Positions 57,962 through 64,000 of a stretch of DNA of 64,000 nucleotides are shown here, in pieces (position 1 is the stretch's first letter; every line of letters begins with the position of its first letter). The translations under genes were made by a program, and so were the position numbers. Under the pieces are notes generated by a model that saw nothing but the letters and a program-made list of their open reading frames with translations, was not told the DNA's origin and did no database searches. Source of the stretch: Viridibacterium sp035456105 (GTDB lineage: Bacteria; Pseudomonadota; Gammaproteobacteria; Burkholderiales; Rhodocyclaceae); the NCBI GenBank assembly GCA_035456105.1, contig DATIDV010000024.1, forward strand, positions 1-64,000, read 5' to 3'.

Positions 57962-58858
57962 TTGGCAGCTTCTGTGCATAAATCATCGGACTCAAAACTG
58001 CAGTGGGAAGACGTGCGCTACTTCCTTGCATTGGCGCGCGAGGGCAGCCTGTCCAGCGCAGCGCGTGCGCTGGCGGTAGAGCACTCAACGGTTGGCCGTC
58101 GCGTCGAAACTCTGGAACAGACACTCGGCCTGCGCCTGTTCGACCGCCTGCCGCGTGGCTGGCAACTGACGGTCGAGGGTGAGGAGCTCACCGCGCTCGC
58201 CGAGCGCATGGAGGAAGAGTCGTTTGCGTTCGAACGTGCGGCCATTGGCGCTGGCGCACTGCGCGGCACGGTACGCATCTCGGCGCCACCGAGTTTCGCC
58301 AGTCTGTTTCTCGTGCCGCACATCGCCGCCGTGCGCGAGCACTGGCCCAATATCCAGCTCGAAATTTTCGGCGAATTGCGAGCGGTGAACCTGTCGCGCC
58401 GGGAAGCGGATCTGGCCGTGCGCTTCGGCCGCCCGCAGGAGCCCGGTCTGGTGGTGCGCGCCCTTGGCAAGATAGGCATGGGTCTGTATGCGCGTGTCGG
58501 CTATACCGCGCGTGATGAGGCGCTGTGGGAGTTCGTCGGCTTCGAAGAGCGCCTGAGCCATCTGCCGCATCATCGTTGGTTGACGCAGTTCGCCGGCAAG
58601 CGCCGCATGGCCCTGCGCAGCAATGACCAGATCGCCGTGCACGGCGCGGTGCGGGCCGGTCTGGGGCTCGGTCTGATCCCGCATTTCGAGGCGCTCAGCG
58701 ATCCCGAGCTGGTGCTCGTATCCACTTCGACGACGCCTCCGCCGCGCGAGCTGTGGCTGGTGTTGCATGCAGACTTGCGTCGTTCGCCACGCGTGCGCGC
58801 CATCGCGGATCTGATCATCGGCATCTGCGACGATGCCAGCGCGCGGCTGGCAGGCTGA
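57962..58858 (+). CDS. LysR-family transcriptional regulator
   Basis: 298 aa if read from TTG 57962; GTG 57974 is equally possible. The N-terminal winged HTH is GSLSSAARALAVEHSTVGRR, followed by the effector domain with VRAGLGLGLIPHFEALSDPE. It resembles the LysR group that controls small oxidoreductase and GlcG-like genes. It is divergent from the 30-codon ORF and the GlcG-like gene. Those are the probable targets. Confidence 0.9.
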   Translation: MAASVHKSSDSKLQWEDVRYFLALAREGSLSSAARALAVEHSTVGRRVETLEQTLGLRLFDRLPRGWQLTVEGEELTALAERMEEESFAFERAAIGAGALRGTVRISAPPSFASLFLVPHIAAVREHWPNIQLEIFGELRAVNLSRREADLAVRFGRPQEPGLVVRALGKIGMGLYARVGYTARDEALWEFVGFEERLSHLPHHRWLTQFAGKRRMALRSNDQIAVHGAVRAGLGLGLIPHFEALSDPELVLVSTSTTPPPRELWLVLHADLRRSPRVRAIADLIIGICDDASARLAG

Positions 58859-59054
58859 CATACCGCTTCACCGCATTGCTGCCCCTCGCCCATGTCGCAT
58901 GAATGGGCTTTTTCCGGACTGAGTCGCCGTGCAGGATTTCACGGCGGATGGCGGTTATAAGCGGGCGCCCTGATTGCCGGCGCGCCCGCCTTCATGCAGC
59001 CTGATCGGAGCAAGGCGGTATGAAGATTTACATGCGGGCGGACTGGAGATCATG

Positions 59055-59519
59055 ATGCTTGGAGACCCGCACGGCACGGTCGAGTTGGGGCGTTACGGCG
59101 ATCTCTTTGTCGTGCGCCTGAAGGGAGCGTTCAACCTTGAGGGTGCTCGCCGCCTCACGCACGAGGTGCAGGCGTTCTGGCGCGCCTGCGGTGAGCCCCG
59201 GCGCTGGCCCTTGCTGGCCGACCATCGCGAGTGGGAGGGCGCGACACCGGAGACCTTTGCCGAGGCCGCTAACGTCGTCCACTGGCTGGAGGCGCACGGC
59301 ATGGCTGCCGAGGCACGGGTCTTCTGCGGCAGCTTCATGCCGCGCGTGCTCGATCAGCAAAAGGCGATGAAGCCGACCAGCTTGCCTGCACAGAATTTCT
59401 ATTCAATCGATTTGGCGTGTGACTGGCTGGAGAGACTGGGTTTCGATTGTGGTGACTGTCGTGAGCAACTTGCCATCAGGACGCCGGGCCTGGCGCCTGC
59501 TGCGCTAGCCAGGCGCTGA
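59055..59519 (+). CDS. Conserved protein, possibly STAS-like, 154 aa
   Basis: ATG 59055 lies six bases after GGAG (59052 is a second ATG); the frame is open from 58974. The core reads ELGRYGDLFVVRLKGAFNLE, then GARRLTHEVQAFWRACGEPR, WPLLADHREWEGATPETFAE and ARVFCGSFMPRVL. The strand-helix alternation is like STAS or SpoIIAA-type domains, but the phosphorylated Ser is not obvious, so the fold is a guess. Its 3' end overlaps the end of convergent glpD by 44 nt. Confidence 0.7.
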   Translation: MLGDPHGTVELGRYGDLFVVRLKGAFNLEGARRLTHEVQAFWRACGEPRRWPLLADHREWEGATPETFAEAANVVHWLEAHGMAAEARVFCGSFMPRVLDQQKAMKPTSLPAQNFYSIDLACDWLERLGFDCGDCREQLAIRTPGLAPAALARR

Positions 59520-60984
59520 GAGCTTGCGGGGCATCTGCGGGAAGATGCAGGCCCAGCTTGCTGCGTCGCCACAGGATGTCCTCCGCACTGCGCGCCCATT
59601 CGTGCGCGATCAGGTAGTACAGCTCATGTTCGAACAGGCCCGGCAATACTTCCGCTCCGAGCTCTGCAATACTTGCCGCATCTCCGAGGATATCCCTGCA
59701 ACGTGTGCCGTAAGCCTTGGTCAGACGATCGAGCAATGCCGCAGGCATCCCGGGATACTCTTGCGACAGTGTGCTGGCGAACCCGGCGAAATGGGCGTCG
59801 GGCATGTCGCCGCCTGGCAAGGGCGCGTGCGCAGTCCAGTCTGGCGCGTGGTGACCCAGCAGGCCTTGTATGCGGCTTACCGCTTCCTGGGCGAGCTTGC
59901 GGTAAGTCGTGATCTTGCCGCCGAAGACGGACAGTAGCGGTGCATCCTCAGCATCGAGCTCGAGAAGATAGTCACGTGTATTGCGCGACAGCGCGGCATG
60001 CTCGTCATCGAGCAGTGGACGCAGACCGGAATAGCTCCATACGACCTCGTCGGGCCCAACCGGCTCACGAAAGAAGCGGCTTGCCGTGGCGCACAGATAG
60101 GTCGTTTCGTCCGCGCTTATGTGCACGGCCGAGGCGCGCGTCTCGTGCATGTTTTCCGTTGTGCCAATCAGTGTGAAGTCGCGCTCATAGGGAATCGCGA
60201 AGACGATGCGCCTATCCGGGTTCTGGAACATGTAGGCCTTGTCATGCGCAAACAGGCGCGGCACGACGATATGACTGCCGCGCACCAGACGTACGCGATG
60301 CCGCGTACGCAGGCCGGTTTCTTGCAGAAAGCTCGCCACCCATGGCCCGGTGGCATTGACGAGGGCACGCGCGTGAACGGTTGTCTCGCCGCCTGTGCTA
60401 TCACGCAAGACAAGTTGCCAGCCGTCTTCATCGCGCATGGCCTGCGTGCATGCCGTGCGGGTCAGGATCGTGGCGCCGCGCTCAGCCGCATCGATGCAGT
60501 TGAGTACCACCAGGCGTGCATCATCGACCCAGGCATCCGAATACTCGAAAGCATGTCGCCACTGCGGCTGCAGCACCGTGCCTGCGGGGTGGCGTGACAA
60601 GTCGAGCATCTCCGAGGCTGGCAAGCAATCGCGGCGCGCCAGGTGATCGTAGAGGAACAACCCGGCACGCACGAGCCAGCGCGAACGTATGGCGTCGTCA
60701 TGCGGCATGACGAAGCGGAGCGGCCGGGTAATGTGGGGGGCCGCATTGAGCAGGACTTCACGCTCGGCGAGCGCCTTGCGCACGAGGCTGAATTCGAAGT
60801 TTTCGAGGTAGCGCAGCCCGCCGTGGATCAGTTTGGTGCTGGCCGAAGAGGTGTGTTGCGCCAGGTCTTCCCGTTCGACGAGCAGCACCTTGAGACCACG
60901 CCCGGCCGCATCACGGGCGATGCCAGCACCGTTGATGCCGCCACCCACTATCACCAGATCGAAGAGGGTCTTGTCTTGGGCCAT
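59476..60984 (-). CDS. glpD: Glycerol-3-phosphate dehydrogenase (FAD, aerobic)
   Basis: 502 aa from ATG 60984, matching E. coli GlpD in length; the frame extends upstream without support. N-terminal FAD-binding motif VIVGGGINGAGIARDAAGRG near residue 12, then STKLIHGGLRYLENFEFSLV, ATGPWVASFLQETG and SVFGGKITTYRKLAQEAV. It oxidises sn-glycerol 3-phosphate to dihydroxyacetone phosphate and passes electrons to the quinone pool at the inner membrane. No other glp gene is nearby. Its end overlaps that of the convergent 59055-59519 gene. Confidence 0.95.
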   Translation of the reverse strand: MAQDKTLFDLVIVGGGINGAGIARDAAGRGLKVLLVEREDLAQHTSSASTKLIHGGLRYLENFEFSLVRKALAEREVLLNAAPHITRPLRFVMPHDDAIRSRWLVRAGLFLYDHLARRDCLPASEMLDLSRHPAGTVLQPQWRHAFEYSDAWVDDARLVVLNCIDAAERGATILTRTACTQAMRDEDGWQLVLRDSTGGETTVHARALVNATGPWVASFLQETGLRTRHRVRLVRGSHIVVPRLFAHDKAYMFQNPDRRIVFAIPYERDFTLIGTTENMHETRASAVHISADETTYLCATASRFFREPVGPDEVVWSYSGLRPLLDDEHAALSRNTRDYLLELDAEDAPLLSVFGGKITTYRKLAQEAVSRIQGLLGHHAPDWTAHAPLPGGDMPDAHFAGFASTLSQEYPGMPAALLDRLTKAYGTRCRDILGDAASIAELGAEVLPGLFEHELYYLIAHEWARSAEDILWRRSKLGLHLPADAPQALSAWLAQQAPGPAS

Positions 60985-61237
60985 TGCTGTATTCAAACGC
61001 GCGTGAATGGATCGATTATGCGCGAGCGCCGCTGTGCGGCAAGGGAGAAACGGGGGGGAGAGATGCCAGCGGTTGTTCCGGGCCGGCGAGCGTCGGCCGG
61101 TATTGCCATGAACGGCCGCCCCGGATTTCACTTTCCGCCGTCGGGGTAACTGGCACTGACTATTGATGGCGAACGGAATATGCTGAAACGTATGGAAGGG
61201 CGTGCACTTCTGCACATGCCCGCGTTCGGAGATCAGC

Positions 61238-61846
61238 ATGATTGCAACCAGGACGGCTCTGCTCACGCTTGCCTGCACGGGCCTGCTCGCGGGCTGCGCC
61301 ACCGGCCGGCTCGAGGCGCAGTGGAGCGATCCGCAAGCAGCAGCCCAACCTCTGGCGGGCGCCAAGGTGCTCGTTGTCTGTCAGGCAGCCGAGCAGACCA
61401 TTGTGCGTATCTGCCAGGACCAGCTTGCCGCGCAACTGCAGCTGATTGGCGTGACACCCGTAATGTCCGAGCCTCTGACGCTCAGCGCAGACAAGGATGG
61501 CGGCAAGCTCACTGCGGCGCGGGGCCTTGGCGTGCAGGCAGTGATGCTGGCCAGCCTGAGCCCGACGACGACGTTCAATAGCAGCGCCGGGCCGACCTTC
61601 GGCTTTGGCATGGGCTCGGGGAATTATCACAGCTCGGCCGGCGTCGGCGTGGTCGTACCGATCGGGGGTTACTCGCAAACAAGTAGTGTCGCAAGCTATG
61701 CGTCCGACACCACGCTGACCCTTGTTGCTAGCGGCAAGCTGGTCTGGTCAGGCAAAGCTTCGACCACTTCACTGGATGTCGCTGAGCAGATTGCGAGCCT
61801 TGTGAGGGTGAGCGTGGAGGCGGCGCACAAGGCTGGCGCCTTATAA
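61238..61846 (+). CDS. Lipoprotein, DUF4136-like
   Basis: 202 aa from ATG 61238 with CGGAG seven bases upstream. The signal peptide ends in a classical lipobox, GLLAGC (Cys about 20). The mature part starts TGRLEAQWSDPQAAAQPLAG and continues with LVVCQAAEQTIVRICQDQLA, a Ser/Gly-rich stretch (FNSSAGPTFGFGMGSGNYHS) and a strand-rich end with LVWSGKASTTSLD. It resembles lipoproteins with a DUF4136-type fold of the outer membrane. Function unknown. It ends two bases before the convergent ptsI. Confidence 0.8.
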   Translation: MIATRTALLTLACTGLLAGCATGRLEAQWSDPQAAAQPLAGAKVLVVCQAAEQTIVRICQDQLAAQLQLIGVTPVMSEPLTLSADKDGGKLTAARGLGVQAVMLASLSPTTTFNSSAGPTFGFGMGSGNYHSSAGVGVVVPIGGYSQTSSVASYASDTTLTLVASGKLVWSGKASTTSLDVAEQIASLVRVSVEAAHKAGAL

Positions 61847-61848
61847 GA

Positions 61849-63606
61849 TCACAGCTTGCCCACGGCCTCGCTGATACGCTCGGGCTCGTCCTGACGCAGG
61901 ATCTTGGCAACCTTGTTGCCGAGGTCAGTGCTGTCGGAACGCAGGACTTCCTGCTTGACCTCCAGGATCTGCGACGGGTGCATCGAAAAGGTACGCAGAC
62001 CCATGCCGATCAGCAGACGCGTGAATTGCGCATCGCCCGCCATTTCGCCGCAAACAGAGACTGAGAGGCCAGCCTTGGTACCGACCTGGATGGTCTGCGA
62101 AATCAGGCGCAGCACGGCAGGGTGCAGCGGATCGTAAAGGTGAGCCACGGCCTCGTCCGTGCGATCGATAGCCAGCGTGTATTGAATCAGGTCATTGGTA
62201 CCGATCGACAGGAAGTCGAGGCGCTTGACGAAGACTCCCAGCGATAGCGCAGCCGCGGGCACTTCGATCATGCCGCCAACCAGTACGCCTTCATCGAACT
62301 TGACCTTCTCGGCTCGCAGCTGTGCCTTGGCCACGGCGATGGCCGTCAGGGTTGCATCGATTTCGTGGGCATGGGCCAGCATCGGCACGAGGATCTGCAC
62401 CTTGCCGTAATGCGACGCACGCAGCAGGGCGCGCAACTGGGTCAGGAACATCTGCGGTTCTGACAGGCTGTAGCGGATGGCGCGCAGGCCCAGTGCCGGA
62501 TTGGCCTCGACGCGCGGGCCCCCGGCGTTGAGCGCCTTGTCCGAGCCGATGTCCAGCGTGCGGATGGTCACCGGCTTGCCGGTCATGGCCTTGGCCACTG
62601 ACCGATAGGCCTCGAACTGTTCGTCCTCGTTGGGCAGTACATCGCGGTTCATGAACAGGAACTCGGTGCGGAACAGGCCGACGCCATCAGCATCGACGGC
62701 ACGTACCTGCACCACGTCACCGGGCAATTCGATATTGGCCTGCAGTGACACCACGGCGCCATCCAGCGTGGCACCACGCATGGTGAGCAGGCGTTTGAGC
62801 TTGCTGCGTTCCAGGTCATAGACACTGCGACGCAGGCGGTACTCTTCGAGCACGCGCTCGTCGGGATCGACGATGACCACGCCGCGTGTGCCATCGATGA
62901 TGACAACGTCGTCTTCGCGCACCATGCTGCGCACATGGCGCAGGCCGACCACGGCCGGAATCCCGAGACCACGCGCAACGATGGCCGTGTGCGAGGTCGC
63001 ACCGCCCACGTCGGTGACGAAGCCCGCAATCTGGTTGTTCTTGAAATGAATCGTGTCCGCAGGGGATAGATCGTGCGCGACGACGATGGTGCCGACCACG
63101 CCCTTCAGGCCCGAGCCGATGGCGCCGGTCGCACCATCGTTACGACGCTTGGCCTGCACAGAACCGGGGTGGCCGAGCAAGACCTTGATCAGACGCTCGA
63201 CGACCTGCACCACATCGGCCTTGCGCTCGCGCAGGTAAGCGTCCTCGATGACCTCGAACTGCTCGAGGATCTGCTCCATCTGTTGCACCAGCGCCCACTC
63301 GGCGTTGCAGCGGCGCTCACGGACCAGACGGATGGCCGAATCCACCAGCATCGGATCATCCAGCAGCAGGGTGTGTAGGTCGACAAAGGCGGCGACTTCC
63401 GACTGCGCGCTGGTCGAGGTTTCGCGCAGGGCACGCAATTCGAAGCGGACTTTCGCAGCCGCATCCTCGAGACGCTCGACTTCCGCCTCGACATGCCGCG
63501 GGGCTATCTGGAAGTGATTGACCTCCAGCAGCGCGTGCGACACCAGATGCGCATGGCCGATCGAGATACCTTGTGAGACGGGCAGGCCATGTATGACAAA
63601 TGGCAC
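61849..63606 (-). CDS. ptsI: Phosphoenolpyruvate-protein phosphotransferase (Enzyme I)
   Basis: 585 aa. The three domains in order are the HPr-binding N-terminal part, the phosphohistidine domain with the active His in GGATSHTAIVARGLGIP (about residue 195), and the C-terminal PEP-binding barrel with FRTEFLFMNRDVLPNEDEQF, DIGSDKALN and SVCGEMAGD. It phosphorylates HPr using PEP. It is encoded three bases after ptsH and, with the mannose-type EIIA, forms a permease-less PTS that is typically regulatory. Length is close to E. coli EI (575 aa). Confidence 0.96.
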   Translation of the reverse strand: MPFVIHGLPVSQGISIGHAHLVSHALLEVNHFQIAPRHVEAEVERLEDAAAKVRFELRALRETSTSAQSEVAAFVDLHTLLLDDPMLVDSAIRLVRERRCNAEWALVQQMEQILEQFEVIEDAYLRERKADVVQVVERLIKVLLGHPGSVQAKRRNDGATGAIGSGLKGVVGTIVVAHDLSPADTIHFKNNQIAGFVTDVGGATSHTAIVARGLGIPAVVGLRHVRSMVREDDVVIIDGTRGVVIVDPDERVLEEYRLRRSVYDLERSKLKRLLTMRGATLDGAVVSLQANIELPGDVVQVRAVDADGVGLFRTEFLFMNRDVLPNEDEQFEAYRSVAKAMTGKPVTIRTLDIGSDKALNAGGPRVEANPALGLRAIRYSLSEPQMFLTQLRALLRASHYGKVQILVPMLAHAHEIDATLTAIAVAKAQLRAEKVKFDEGVLVGGMIEVPAAALSLGVFVKRLDFLSIGTNDLIQYTLAIDRTDEAVAHLYDPLHPAVLRLISQTIQVGTKAGLSVSVCGEMAGDAQFTRLLIGMGLRTFSMHPSQILEVKQEVLRSDSTDLGNKVAKILRQDEPERISEAVGKL

Positions 63607-63609
63607 GTT

Positions 63610-63879
63610 CTACTCGCGCTCGCCGAACCGGCTGTTAATCAGTTCGACGATGGCCAGCAGCGCCTGGTCGCCGTCCTCACCTTCTGTTTCAATGGTGAGT
63701 CTGGCGCCTTGCGCGGCGGCCAGCATCATGACGCCCATGATGCTTTTGGCATTGACACGGCGACCCTGGCGTTCAAGCCAGATCTCGCTACGGAATGTGG
63801 TTGCCAGTTGCGTGAGCTTGGCAGAGGGGCGGGCATGCAAGCCCAGACGGTTGGAGATTTCAGCTTCGGCGCGCGGCAT
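63610..63879 (-). CDS. ptsH: Phosphocarrier protein HPr
   Basis: 89 aa with the catalytic His in NRLGLHARPSAKLTQLA (about His16) and the regulatory Ser in VNAKSIMGVMMLAAAQGARL (about Ser47). It accepts phosphate from Enzyme I and passes it to EIIA. The Ser site with its surrounding residues is intact, so it could be phosphorylated by an HPr kinase (HprK), if one exists elsewhere. It sits between the EIIA gene (8 nt upstream) and ptsI. Confidence 0.96.
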   Translation of the reverse strand: MPRAEAEISNRLGLHARPSAKLTQLATTFRSEIWLERQGRRVNAKSIMGVMMLAAAQGARLTIETEGEDGDQALLAIVELINSRFGERE

Positions 63880-63887
63880 TGGTAGTC

Positions 63888-64000
63888 CTAACTGCCTTTC
63901 ATGTGGAGCACGCCATCACAACCTCCGGTGATGGCCTTCTGGATAACAGTGTCAATATCGCTCTTGTCCCGATAGGTCAAGACGCGAAGCAGCATCGGTA
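63888..64000 (-). CDS. Mannose-family PTS EIIA component, C-terminal end only
   Basis: The window ends inside this gene. The visible 36 residues, MLLRVLTYRDKSDIDTVIQK through ITGGCDGVLHMKGS, match the last strand and helix of EIIA-Man/Ntr-type PTS proteins as encoded upstream of ptsH in betaproteobacteria. The catalytic His is outside the window. The stop (TAG at 63888-63890) is 8 nt before the ptsH start, so the three genes form one operon in the order EIIA, ptsH, ptsI. Confidence 0.85.
   Translation of the reverse strand, partial: PMLLRVLTYRDKSDIDTVIQKAITGGCDGVLHMKGS

Overview
The window looks like a chromosomal segment of a GC-rich betaproteobacterium. This is an inference from gene content: a permease-less PTS cassette (ptsI, ptsH and a mannose-type EIIA), glpD, slt, murB, pncC and pgpA, a FecR/OmpA/CHASE2-cyclase block, and two PEP-CTERM proteins that imply an exosortase elsewhere. 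I saw no rRNA, tRNA, CRISPR array, complete insertion sequence or replication origin.

Layout. 0-7.7 kb: SDR-like oxidoreductase/LysR pair, alpha/beta hydrolase, PAS-PAS-GGDEF diguanylate cyclase, PEP-CTERM protein, LysR/quinone-oxidoreductase pair. 7.7-11.8 kb: accessory stretch of palindromic repeats, small single-domain proteins (SnoaL-like, DUF3224-like, SgcJ-like, unknowns) and gene debris, resembling a mobile-cassette or repeat-rich island. 11.8-18.6 kb: ECF sigma factor fused to a SnoaL-like domain, small proteins, dispersed palindromes, atoD-atoA CoA transferase, leaderless-looking ArsR gene with an SRPBCC partner, Ser/Gly-rich lipoprotein. 18.6-28.4 kb: MFS/LysR pair, HD protein, second PEP-CTERM gene, and a plant-polysaccharide block (GH54 arabinofuranosidase with ricin-type lectin domain, GPH sugar symporter, GH105 hydrolase, SemiSWEET).

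28.4-33.1 kb: MFS exporter, DUF2277 protein, frameshifted DUF1003 remnant, then a compact unit of a gingipain-like (C25, clan CD) peptidase and two very small genes, followed by a decayed partial copy of an OmpA-type gene carrying a hexanucleotide repeat. 33.1-41 kb: YhcC radical SAM protein, OmpA lipoprotein and FecR-domain protein, CHASE2-nucleotidyl cyclase, and a glutaminase fused to STAS and cyclic-nucleotide-binding domains. 41-49.7 kb: LysR-controlled redox and efflux genes, two aldo/keto reductases, GNAT, ceramidase-like membrane protein, 5-formyl-THF cyclo-ligase. 49.7-64 kb: housekeeping (slt, NDUFA9-like SDR, GST, murB, pncC, pgpA, glpD, ptsI-ptsH-EIIA) plus a GlcG/HbpS-like gene with a 30-codon ORF upstream.

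Most notable: (1) the C25-peptidase/small-protein unit; (2) good sigma-54 promoter matches upstream of both PEP-CTERM genes; (3) a membrane nucleotide cyclase next to a glutaminase with an apparently intact cyclic-nucleotide-binding cassette; (4) the decayed OmpA duplicate with its microsatellite; (5) the 7.7-11.8 kb cassette-like region.
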